DNA of 64,000 bases, from contig CM055111.1 of assembly GCA_029204225.1 (NCBI GenBank), positions 2,180,421 to 2,244,420 of the forward strand, in the 5' to 3' direction. The translations under genes were made by a program, and so were the position numbers. Within the stretch, counting starts at the first letter, position 1, and the number at the start of each line of letters is the position of its first letter. This DNA comes from Diphasiastrum complanatum (lineage: Eukaryota > Streptophyta > Lycopodiopsida > Lycopodiales > Lycopodiaceae). This document shows, piece by piece, positions 11,390 to 21,694 of this stretch. Under the pieces are notes generated by a model, which had not been told where the DNA came from, ran no database searches, and saw nothing but the letters and a program-made list of their open reading frames with translations.

Positions 11390-12729
11390 AGCAGGGATAC
11401 TCTCTTTCACCAGTTCTTTTTGGACTATACATTGATGAGCTGGAGCGGGTCATTTCTCAGTGTGGCGGGGACAGTTGCAGGCTTGGTGACATTTTGATCG
11501 TTATCCTTCTCTATGCGGATGATGTGGTGCTATCCTCTCATACCAGAGAGGGATTACAGAGACAGCTGGATTGCTTACACACCTTTTGTACCCAAGTCGG
11601 TTTAGGAGTGAACCTCTCGAAGACCAAAATCATGGTCTTCAATACCTCTCGGGCTTTCATGCAGCGTCAGGAACTTACCTTTGATGGACAGCCTCTAGAG
11701 GTGGTTTCTTCATATACTTACCTTGGCATGCTCTTCACTGGTCCTACTTTCAATATGAGACAGCGGCTACTTCTAGACTCGGGAAGGGTCATTCTTCCCT
11801 GGTCCAGTTGGAGAGATTTTGCTCCCGTAAGTCTATTCGGGATGCCCCGAGTAAGTGCAGACTTTTTGACACCATCGTCACCCCTTCAGCCATGTATGCA
11901 GCAGAGATATGGTGTACATGCCTCTCCTCCTCACATTGGGCCAGCATTTCACGCTTGCAGATCACCATGTTAGCTCGCATGATTCGGGCGAAACCCTCTG
12001 TCCCACATGAGATCACTCTTGTAGAGTTTGCCACCCCCCCTATCCAGATAGAGGCAGCCTTCCAGCTTATCACGTACATCCAGAGAGCTCAGGCACTTCT
12101 TGATACAGAGCATAGATACACACGGCTTGCACTCATGTCCTCCCACCATCTTCAGGCTCAAGGATACCGGCTGTCATGGTTCTCTCAAACATCACACTTC
12201 CTCATGGAGACGTTCGGTTTCACTATCACAGATCTTCACTATCAAGAGGACCCTCGCTGTGTTGCGCTCATGATACAAGAGATGGTCTTGCTACAACAAG
12301 ATATGTACCAGTCAGCTCACCAGCCACACTAGCTCTCAAGCTCAGATTACATCATTCTTCTCCAGGAGATGACCACGCCGAGACCTCAAGTCGGATTGTT
12401 ACGACGATGATACACCACCTCACAAATATCAGAGACAGTGTATCACTCACAGTCATGTGGTAGCTCACAATACCCGCCCTGTTATGAGAGCACACGGTTT
12501 TCATCCTCCTAGACGACGACGGCGACGATCCTGCTACAGCTCGTATCACATCCTTTTCCAGCAGTAGTGGTAGATGATGTGCTTCTACTCTTAGTAGCTA
12601 TTGTTGCTCCCACTTATCGGGAATTTTCTTTATTGGAGACGTTTATATACGCTCCCATGGTTACCACATACTTGACATGTACTCTTATTGGTCTTATATG
12701 CCTTTTGGCATGGAAAAGACATTAATAAA

Positions 12730-12760
<31 letters not shown>
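11390..12760 (+). pseudogene. LINE ORF2 3' half with tail, internally deleted
   Basis: Starts in the RT at KQGYSLSPVLFGLYIDELE and continues through LLYADDVVLSS and the region after the RT (KTKIMVFNTSRA, YTYLGMLFTGPTF). A frameshift lies near 11790. After SHFLMETFGFTITDL the frame jumps to EDPRCVALMIQEM; compared with the LINE at 31-34 kb, about 150 residues including the zinc knuckle are deleted. The 3' UTR ends with the conserved 30-nt hairpin (12691-12720), ATTAATAAAG and a (CT)n tail to 12760. Confidence 0.85.
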
Positions 12761-12763
<3 letters not shown>

Positions 12764-12829
12764 CCACCCTGTGTGATCATACCTCTCTCTCTCTATTGGC
12801 CTCCTTCACACCCCATATGCTAGTACATT

Positions 12830-15735
12830 AACACCTAGCGAAAAGACCATATACCATTATAACGGTCAAAACACTCCTATGTACATAGATGCCTTATCTG
12901 ACCTCCTGACTCATTTCCCTTACGCAAAAACTTTAGCGGACCAGTCTCTTGTTCTTGTCCAGACCATGCATACCGCTTTGCTTTTTTTTCTCAACTGAGC
13001 GCATCCCTTGCTTTTCCATCCCCACGGCCCAAGCACCTACGACATAGTCGACCACATTCAACGAATGTAACCAACTTCACCTGAACTTGGTTGATGCACG
13101 CTGCCACCTTCCCCATCTGGTAAAAGACCTATCTCGTGTATATCGTAGAACCACCCGAAAAAAAAAAATTACACATGAAATCTGCCAGGGAAAGAAGATG
13201 ATGGACCTTCTCTTTAGCTCTTCGTCGAGATCTTTTTGGCAAAATTCCTTTCACGAGCACCTACACCCCGGATCACAGATCTTAACACATGGGTGACCTA
13301 TGCCTCATCATTGTACACTATACTTGACACTCCTCACTTCCCACACACCCATGCACATGTACTTCTAATATATTCTCCCCGGACATAGTAAAAGAGGCCA
13401 TCAACCAATTAAACCTACATAAGGCCAAAGACATTGACGAACTAGAGGCTGAACTTCTGAAACAAGCCGACATCCTCTCTCCTTTCCTCCCTTTCCTTTC
13501 CAACCGCGCTATCACATCTGGTTTCCCCTCCCCTTGGTCCACAAACCTTATCCATCCTATCCATAAAGGCGGTGATCCCATGAAAGCCGAACTATCCTAC
13601 CGTCATGATTAGCCACCTCTTTGCCAAAGTTTATGGTTATATTCTTCAGTCAGAGATGGATACTAGAGCACTGCATGCCATTGGTCAAGCTGGTTTCAGA
13701 CCAGGATATACTACATCAGATCATATTTTCACCCTGAGATCCATCATTGAGGAGGCTAAGGCCAGTCGAGAGCGTGTATACTGCTGCTTTGTGGATTTCC
13801 GCAAAGCCTTTGACTCTGTGCCCAGACATTTATTGATTCAGAGGCTTCGGGATCGTGGCTTCCACGAGGATCTCATACAGGCAGTTGTGGCATTGTACAG
13901 ACGAGTTATTGGCCGGATTCGGGTATCAGGAGTTGTATCACCAGAGATAGAGAGTACCATTGGGGTTAAGCAGGGTTGTCCTCTCTCTCCTACACTCTTT
14001 GGTTTATATATTGATGAGCTTGAGCAGGTTATACATAGAGAGGGAGGTGAGCGATGCACATTGGTTGACCGCGTTATTGCTATCCTATTATATGCCGATG
14101 ATGTGGTTTTGCTTTCGAGGACGAAGGACGGCCTGCAACGGCATCTGGATGCACTTCATTCTTTTATATACAGTGGGGACTGTCAGTGAATGTGGCCAAA
14201 ACCAAAGTTATGGTGCTTAACACCTCCAGATCCTTCATGATGCGGCAAGAGCTTCTATGGGAGGGGCATCCACTTGAGGTAATTGACTCCTACACTTACC
14301 TGGGCGTGGTGTTTTCTGGTCCCACTTTCAGCATGCGACAGGCAGCAGTTTCCTGGCTACAGAAGGGCTATGCATCGTTCGTAGATTTGGAGAGACTATG
14401 TTTCAGCTCACACATCAGGGATGCGACTAGTAAGTGTCGACTCTTTGACACTATGGTAGTCCCTTCAGCCCTATATGCAGCAGAGACATGGAGTACTGGC
14501 CTGACGGCTTCTGAGTGGGCACGCATCTCACGACTTTAGATTCATATGCTATCCCAGATGATACGAGCTAAGCCCTCTGTACCACATCATATTATATTGG
14601 CGGAGTTTGTCATCCCCCCTATTCAGCTAGAGGCATTGTTCCATATTGTCACATTCATACAGCGACTGGAGGATCTTCTGGGTAGAGGCACACACTATGC
14701 TGCAGCAGCTCTGTCATCATCCCAGCACCTACATTATGAGGGACACTCCTTTTCGTGGTATTCCCAGGTCGTCTCCTAACCACATTGGATATTCACATTG
14801 CAGATCTACCAGCTGGTACTCATCAGTATATTCGAGGACACTTGTATAGGGCATATCTTCAGAGCACTTGGTAGGGTTCGTCTGGGGTGAAGATAGAGTT
14901 TTATCGAACACATTTTCTTTCCCAGGATCCTGCGGGATATCCTATTGTACCTCGATATCTGGTGGATAGTATCTCACACAGACTGTGGATAGTGATTTGT
15001 CAGTTTCGGGTTTCCTCCCCTCAGCTAGCCATCGAGACTGGCAAATATAGTGGCATCTCGAGAGATGCTCGGATTTGTAGTATGTGTGATACACACGATA
15101 CAGAGGATAAGTTTCACTTTCTCTTCAGATGCCCAGCCTACTATGAGATCCGAGGGAGATACTATTGCTTGTTTCGGGATCATCCATCCACACTCTCTAC
15201 CTTGATATCGTATGAGGACCCCAAATGTGTCACTGATGATCCGAGAGATGTCAGACCTGCGTATGGCGAGGCTAGACGCTGACACCTCCCCCTTGATACA
15301 GCTGAGCATGCATGAGTGTTTATCAAGTAGGAGACAGAGACAGGAGAGTACTGATTCTGATGGAGAGGCTGAGATTCCGGATGCTACCATACATAGACGG
15401 CAAAGACAGTGTAGACAACCAGAGAGACAGCCAGCCCATAGACCACAGTCTACAGCTTCACGGACGACATCCACTCGGAGACAGAGAGCTGCTGTTTGTC
15501 TAGAGATAGTGCCACAACATACTTTATATCATTATTTCACAGGCGGAGATGCATCTATTGTACCATGACGATAGTCTTTGGTTGTGCCAGGCACTATTTC
15601 TGGTTTTTCTGTAGTCCTGTTTATTTTAGGTGGTAGAGCTTTCATGCTCCCACCGTGCATACTTGACATGTACCAGTTTTTTTTTTAGTCCTATGTACCT
15701 TAGGGTATTCCATGGACATTAATAAAGATCTTTCT

Positions 15736-15768
<33 letters not shown>

Positions 15769-15769
15769 C
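12830..15769 (+). pseudogene. LINE ORF2, 5'-truncated, with hairpin and CT tail
   Basis: A decayed linker between endonuclease and RT (VYRRTTRKKK, DLLFSSSSRSFW) leads into a well-preserved RT: GQAGFRPGYTTSDHIFTLR, CCFVDFRKAFDSVPR, GVKQGCPLSPTLFGLYIDE and the catalytic LLYADDVVL at about 14085. A frameshift near 14170, an in-frame TAG near 14537 and later frameshifts interrupt it. The C-terminal zinc knuckle is ICSMCDTHDTEDKFHFLFRC (about 15074-15133). The 3' end has the hairpin at 15688-15717, ATTAATAAAG and a TTTC/CT tail. No endonuclease domain is present. Confidence 0.87.
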
Positions 15770-15779
15770 ATACTTGTCT

Positions 15780-16524
15780 AGTGTCATCTCTCTCGTCACT
15801 CATGCTATTCCATGGCCCGCGATCTAGGACTCAGAAGCGAAGATTCCACTCCCCTTCCTTGCAAACTACTCAAGGATCAAGATCGGGATCCATTTCCGAT
15901 GCTCCAAGAACAGTTTCCCCTGGTCCAAGATTGGGATCCGTTTCTGCTACTCCAAGAACGGTTTCCACTGCTCCAATTCCCGGATTGGGATCTAATCCAG
16001 GATCAGCATCTGATCCAGGATCGGGATCCGTTTCCACTACTGCCCTTGCTCCAAGGTCCAATGCTTCTCGAAATGTGTTGCTGCTCCTGGTTTCCTTGCT
16101 CCAGACATCTGTGCTTTGTTTGTTGCTCCAGCTATCATTCCTTCCATTGCTCCTGCTTCATCATGGCTTAAGCTGCCACCCTCACCTAACCCTACCTTTG
16201 CTATTCGTACCTCTCCATCTGATCAGACTGAGGACAGCACTAATATTGCTCTTCCATGCACCCTGATGTCTCTAGCACTTTTTCAATCTTAGGTGTTCGC
16301 TACCTCAGTTGAGATCCAACAAATCGAAAGTAAAGCGAATGTCCACCCTTGGGCAGATGTTCTCAAAGACAACAAAATCGAATGGATGAAAGGCATACTA
16401 GCAACCAAATGCGTTTGGTTGATGAACTGGATGCATTTCAAATGGCCAAAAACCTTATTTGGGGGTGTTTTATGATTTTTTAAGGCATTTACAAACCAAA
16501 CAAAAAAAACCTTTTGTGCCCCAA
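15780..16524 (+). pseudogene. LINE ORF1 N-terminal part, truncated by an LTR
   Basis: A Ser/Pro/Gly-rich frame with a repeated GGGATCCGTTTCC-type unit (about 15880-16050) is followed in another frame by EIQQIESKANVHPWADVLKDN. That matches KIEKQHEEALSWASVLKKG of ORF1 in the LINE at 34.7-36.2 kb. The LTR at 16525 cuts it off. It is probably the 5' end of another LINE copy, but the low-complexity part alone would not prove this. Confidence 0.5.
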
Positions 16525-16882
16525 TGTTACGAGCTCGTAACCAGTGCCGAACCCTAGAGAACACAGATAGGTTAGATACCATAGTCAGGGTCGTGTCCAG
16601 CGTACATGACCAACAGGGCAAGACAGTGTGAGTAGTGTGCCCCAGCATGGTCCATAGCCATGGCGGGCCTAACACAGCCTAGGGACCCTGTCAGCAGGAT
16701 AGGGCCCCCAGTTGGGTCCCGACGTGCAGTCGGCCACGTCAGTGCCACGTGACCGACACTTGGCAGTAGCATGCTACCAGTCCTCACACTGGGCTAGGAG
16801 GGGCTTACTCTATATCAGGGAGGAGGCAAGGTTGGGTGGATCAGTTAGTGTTTGCCCTACTGTGGTGTTAGGATCTATTACA
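16525..16882 (+). repeat. Family 1 LTR (5' LTR, plus strand)
   Basis: 358 bp, TGTTACGAGCTCGTAACC...GGATCTATTACA, followed by one base and a tRNA-Met primer-binding site. The left flank is CCCAA. It carries the ACGT inverted repeat at 16729-16757. Confidence 0.93.
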
Positions 16883-16883
16883 C

Positions 16884-16896
16884 TGGTATCAGAGCC
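16884..16896 (+). promoter_or_regulatory. Primer-binding site, initiator tRNA-Met
   Basis: TGGTATCAGAGCC lies one base after the LTR end. It is complementary to the 3' end of plant initiator tRNA-Met, the usual minus-strand primer of plant LTR retrotransposons. Confidence 0.93.
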
Positions 16897-17480
16897 ATCT
16901 CCATCCTAGGGAGTTCAGGACAGCAGTAGAAAAAGCTATCAGAAGATAGGAAAGATTTTTCAGATTCTCAGGAAAGAATTGAGGAGGAAAATCGCCGTAG
17001 GAACAGCTTTCAAATCCTTGAAATTTGCTGGGAATTTACAGTTGTTTGAGGCACAATCCTTTGTACAGGCTCAGCGCTGAAAAATCAGGGATTTACCCTT
17101 GATTTTTATGTATCAACTGTGGATTTTTGAGCAAATTCTAAATAGAAAACGTGGAGCAGGTCCAGCGCTGCCAAATTGGGTGGAAACTTCAAACTTGGAG
17201 TGAAATTTTCCGGAATTTGGAGCGGATCTGAGACAGAATCTTGGGTGCAGGTCCAGCGCTGAAGGTGTTGCTAGAAAATCAGATTTTGAGAGGGATTTTG
17301 GGTCTCAAAGTAAGCAAAAACGAGTAGCAAGACTCTTGGTCAGGCAGCGAGGGAGGAGCACACTTCAAATCAGAATTTTCCAGGGAAGTTAGGCCCCAAA
17401 TCCCGATTTTTTGGAGCCACAGTTCTGGAAGACAGAGAGCGAGGGTCCTCAAAGACACAAATCAGATTTTTTCCACCGTT
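16897..17480 (+). other. Family 1 5' leader (plus strand)
   Basis: Non-coding leader with three spaced copies of AGCGCTG. It is clearly related to the minus-strand leader at 18046-18930 (same order: AGCTATCAGA..ATAGGAAA, then CAGATTCTCAG). It breaks off near 17480-17490, where minus-strand gag begins. Confidence 0.8.
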
Positions 17481-17485
17481 TTCAA

Positions 17486-18045
17486 CTCTTAGTCTGCCTA
17501 GTCTCCTGGAGATTTAACCACCACTTATAGGTCATGGGCCCTAAGGAAAGACTGGCCTCTATTGCTTGCAAATGGTCAGGGGTCTGTTTAAGAGCATGAA
17601 TGTTCTTCCATTTGCTGAGGAAGGTTTGTAGAATGTCTGCATTTCTATCCTTCTCTTCCCCAATAAAAGTAGGAGGCTTTAAATCTTTAAAGACACTGGG
17701 GTGAGACCGCAGAGTCTCACCCGAAACTGATGGAAGTGGAGAAGGGGACAACTGAGAAGTGGAGGGAAGGCTTCCTTTCGCGGAACTCAAAATCAAGCCT
17801 TTGAGTTCAGCGAACGAGTCGTCCACACTGGACTTGAAATTGGCTAATGCCAACTTCAGTTCATCCACTTCTGTTACCAAGTGGAGAAACTGCTCCCTGG
17901 TAACCAATTCGTCGAGTTCTTCGGCGAACTGTTCCTGTTCTTCCATTTCCATTGGTTCTTTCCCCTTACTGAAAGCCAAGGCTTCTGTTTCAAGTTCGTC
18001 GATGCCTCTCTCCTGGGGTTGATCAGGTCCCTGAGGAGTGGTCAT
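17486..18045 (-). pseudogene. Chromovirus gag N-terminal part
   Basis: The minus-strand ATG at 18045 starts MTTPQGPDQPQERGIDE, an acidic Glu-rich region, a short predicted coiled coil (VTEVDELKLALANFKSS) and the beginning of the capsid-like domain (KDLKPPTFIGEEKDRNADI...WKNIHALKQTPDHLQAIEASLSLGP). It matches the gag copy at 26.8-28.1 kb. It ends at the inversion junction, so the rest of capsid and the CCHC knuckle are missing. Confidence 0.88.
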
Positions 18046-18930
18046 TTTCAGAATTGAAAGAGAGGTACCTTAACTTCTGAAAAAAAAAGTCAAAAAGACT
18101 AATTTACAACTGTACAAAGAGGGAAAGAAGACTTAGCTGTTTCTGAGAACTGTACTTCCAAAGAAATTACGAAGAAGAACCCTCTCAGCTCTTTTACCCA
18201 AGATTTCAGACCTGCTGTCCCGGAAAAACCCAGTTTGAAGCTCCAAAACGGTGCCAAAATTCCCGGTTCTTGAGTAAAGTAGCTCGCTAATCTGATTTCA
18301 GATGTGGGGCTCCAACAAACTGGGTAAAAACCGGAAATATGCAAGAAAAAATTCGGAATTTTGATGTCGCTGCCCTCGCTGATTGGACAGCAACTTGTCT
18401 GGCCCGATTTGTCCAATTTAAAGCTCAAAAGCCCGCTTGATTCTCTGATTTAGCCTTAACTGGTAGGTCGCTGATCTGAGAATTTGAGGCTCAAACTCCT
18501 GAGAAATCTCTAAAAACAGGGATGAAATTTTACTCTTTCTCTTCCCTGTCCAGCGCTGGCCCTGCTAGGAAATTTTGCTTTGAAAACCCCTCAATCTTGC
18601 TCAGATTTCACTGAGAAATCAGAATTAGATTACTGATTCCACAGTGATGGATCTGCTCGTTGCTTTCTGCTCTAATCCCTCTTTGAAATCTACAATTAGA
18701 TCTCTGAAATCAGAGATAGATTGCTGCCTTTCTAGCGATTTACCTACACAAGGAATTCTACTTCCTACGATTGTGAATTCTCAGCAAAATTCAAGAGTTT
18801 GAAGGCTGCTCCTACAACGAGTCTCCTCCTCTATGCTTTTCTGAGAATCTGAGAGATTTTTCCTATCCTCTGATAGCTTTCTCTACTGCTGCTACTAAGC
18901 TCCCAAAGATGGAGATGGCTCTGATACCGG
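18046..18930 (-). other. Family 1 5' leader and PBS (minus strand)
   Basis: About 885 bp between LTR and gag start, non-coding. The PBS is at 18917-18929 and reads CGGTATCAGAGCC on the minus strand, one base off the canonical TGGTATCAGAGCC. AGCGCTG-type motifs recur as in the plus-strand leader. Confidence 0.8.
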
Positions 18931-19288
18931 TGTAATAGATCCTAACACCACAGTAGGGCAAACACTAACTGATCCACCCAACCTTGCCTACTCCCTGATA
19001 TAGAGTAAGCCCCTCCTAGCCCAGTGTGAGGACTGGTAGCATGCAACTGCCAAGTGTCGGCCACGTGGCACTGACGTGGCCGACTGCACGTCGGGACCCA
19101 ACTGGGGGCCCTGTCCTACTGACAGGGTCCCTAGACTGTGTTAGGCCCGCCATGGCTATGGACCGTGCTGGGGCACATTACTCACATTGTCTTGCCCTGT
19201 TGGTCATGTACGCTGGACACGACCCTGACTGTGGTATCTGACCTATTTGTGTTCTCTAGGGTTCGACACTGGTCACGAGCTCGTAACA
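18931..19288 (-). repeat. Family 1 LTR (5' LTR of the outer element)
   Basis: 358 bp on the minus strand, TGTTACGAGCTCG...GGATCTATTACA. It carries the ACGT inverted repeat at 19056-19084 and is followed on the plus strand by TATGT. Confidence 0.93.
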
Positions 19289-19368
19289 TATGTGCAGATT
19301 CAACATCAAAGCAGCACTCATGTAGCATAAATTTTAAACCTGCGTAGATTCTAGAATGTATTAACGGT

Positions 19369-20797
19369 CCAAGAATACAGTCCACAGGTTCGTGATCCCG
19401 ATACGAACCCAAGGGATCAAGCCTGGCTCGATTCGGGTATCGTCCGGTCAAAATGGCCCTTCGACAGGAGAGAAACGCAATTAGGTCAATCGAAATGGAC
19501 TAGTTTTGCAGTTTTCCGTCCAACGGCCCCATTTCTTCAAACTCAATCCATTTCAGGTGCCGTCTGTTTCGGCCAGTGGACAACCTCGATAGGAACCTGT
19601 CGGCACAGACAAGACGAGGAAACGACCGACAAAAAACCCAGAACATCCGTTTGATTTTCGACGTTGAACAAGGCTTCAAAGACACTTCGCGAGGGACGGG
19701 ATCTGAAAACATTTGGAATCGACACAATGGCCCAAGAATACAGTCCACAAATTTGCGATCCCGATACAAACTCAAGGGACCGAGCCTGGCTCGGTTCGGG
19801 TATCGTTCGGTCAAAATGCATGTTCGACGGGGTAGAAACGCAATTAGGTCAAGCGAAATGGACTAGTTTTGCAACTTTCCATCCGACGGCCTCGTTTCTT
19901 CAAACGGGATCCGTTTCAGGTGCCGTCCGTTTCGGCCAGCGGAAAACCTTGATAGGAACCTGTGGGAGCAGACAGGACGAGGAACGGACGAACGGCAGGC
20001 CCAGTACGTCCTTCCGAAGTTCGACGTCATACAGGGCTTCAGGGACACTTTGTCCGGTCGGGATCTGAAAACATTTGGAATCGACAAAATGGCCCTGGAA
20101 TACAGTCCACAGATTCGTGGTCCCGATACGAACTCAAGGGAGTGAGCCTGGCTCGATTCGGGTATCGTTCGGTCAAAATGGCTGTTAGACGGGACAGAAA
20201 CGCAATTAGGTCAAGTGAAATGGACTAGTTTTGCAACTTTCCGTCCGACGGCCTCGTTTCTTCAAACGGGATCCGTTTCAGGTGTCGTTCATTTTGGCCA
20301 GCGGACAACCTCGATAGGAACCTGTGGGAGCAGACAGGACGAGGAACGGACGGACGACAGGCCCAGTACGTCCTTCCGAAGTTCAACGTCAAATAGGGCT
20401 TCAGGGACACTTTGTCCGGTCGGGACCTGAAAACATTTGGAATCGACAAAATGGTCCAGGAATACAGTCCACAGGTTCGTGATCCCGATACGAACCCAAC
20501 GGATTGAGCCTGGCTCGATTCGGGTATCGTTCGGTCAAAATGGCCCTTCGACGGGAGAGAAACGCAATTAGGTCACGTGAAATGGACTAGTTTTGCAGCT
20601 TTCCGTCCGACGGCCCAGTTTCTCCAAATGGGATCCGTTTAAGGTGTCGTCCGTTTCTGCCAATGGACAACCTCAATAGGAACCTGTGGAAACAGATAGG
20701 ACGAGGAACGGACGGCCGGCCGGCCCGAATCGTCCATCCGAAGTTTGACGTCAAACAGGGCTTCAGGGACACTTTGTCCAGTCGGGACTTGAAAACT
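19369..20797. repeat. Tandem repeat, 4 units of about 362 bp
   Basis: The marker AATACAGTCC recurs at 19374, 19737, 20099 and 20461, giving periods of 363, 362 and 362. Each unit contains CGATACGAAC, TTCGGGTATCGT, a TTTTGCA..TTTCCGTCC block and GGAACCTGT in the same order. Units differ by scattered substitutions and small indels, most in the first. Open frames occur on both strands but show no known domain; I treat it as satellite-like DNA. Confidence 0.92.
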
Positions 20798-20835
20798 GGG
20801 AGATGTTTCGGGGTCCTCGTGTCGGTACTGTGCAG

Positions 20836-21360
20836 TAAGTAATTAGTAAGCCGTTGAAGTTCATCCGGGGAGAATCCGATCTCGTCAACCGAGCCATAGT
20901 AGTGTGTAGGTCTTGTCGGTTCCCTGTAGTGAATGAAACAGTTTTGCATAAGTAATTAGTAAGCTGTTGAAGTTCATCCAGGGGGAAACCGATCACATCA
21001 TATATGACATAGTACTGTGTAAGTCTCGTGGTTCCTTGTAGTGAATGAAACAGTTTTGCATAAGTAATTAGTAAGCTGTTGAAGTTCATCCGGGGGGAAA
21101 CCGATCACATCATATATGACATAGTACTGTGTAAGTCTCATGGTTCCCTATAGTGAATGAAACAGTTTTGCATAAGTAATTAGTAAGCTGTTGAAGTTCA
21201 TCCGGGGGGAAACCGATCACATCATATAAGACATAGTGGTGTGTAGGTCTCGTGATTCCCTGTAGTGAATGAAACAGTTTTCCATAAGTAATTAGTAAGC
21301 TGTTGAAGTTTATCCGGGGGGGAACCGATCACATCATATAAGACATAGTAGTGTGGAGGC
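20836..21360. repeat. Tandem repeat, 5 units of about 112 bp
   Basis: TAAGTAATTAGTAAGC (first unit ..GCC) starts at 20836, 20949, 21061, 21173 and 21285, with periods of 113, 112, 112 and 112. Each unit continues with TGTTGAAGTTCATCC, a G-run, CCGATCACATCATA and GTGAATGAAACAGTTTTGCA. The last unit fades near 21360. It adjoins the 362-bp array with only about 40 bp between them. Confidence 0.93.
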
Positions 21361-21694
21361 CTGTGCTGACAGAGGTAGCTATACTTCTTGCAGGACTTTC
21401 AGTAGGATAATTATGTCACTGCTGCAGCAAAACAGAATGGGATGGTCAGTCTTGTGGTTCCCGTAGTGAATGGCATAGTTCTGCTGACCATTCCCTCTTC
21501 TGGTGTCCATTCACTTCTGGAGTTTAAAATTGTGGACAACAATTTTTCCACAGTTGTTTTCATCAAGCTATGGAATTGAGGACGCACACCACACAAGCCC
21601 ATCAATACGCGCAAAAGTGTGGACCTATCGTATGCTTTAGGGCTAAGGGCAAACAAACAGCAAAAAGAAGGACATCAAATACACTGTCGAGCAA

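Larger units (their letters stand above)
6418..19288 (-). mobile_element. Composite chromovirus (Ty3/gypsy family 1) insertion
   Basis: The outermost LTRs (6418-6772 and 18931-19288) both read on the minus strand, as 3' and 5' LTR of one element, and are flanked by the same pentamer TATGT (6413-6417 and 19289-19293), as expected for a target-site duplication. Between them, minus-strand IN (left) and gag plus leader (right) are separated by plus-strand material. That material is an RT-to-3' LTR half (about 8203-11389), three LINE pieces (11390-16524) and a 5' LTR plus leader (16525-17480). The plus-strand LTRs have unlike flanks (AGCAG, CCCAA), so they are not ends of one simple insertion. Confidence 0.7.

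Noticed and set aside
19543-20449. Open frames inside the 362-bp tandem repeats
   Set aside because: They repeat with the array on both strands and show no known domain, so protein coding is not supported.
19369-21360. Tandem arrays as a CRISPR-like or other spacer-repeat system
   Set aside because: Units are long and repeat throughout without unique spacers; the context is a plant genome.
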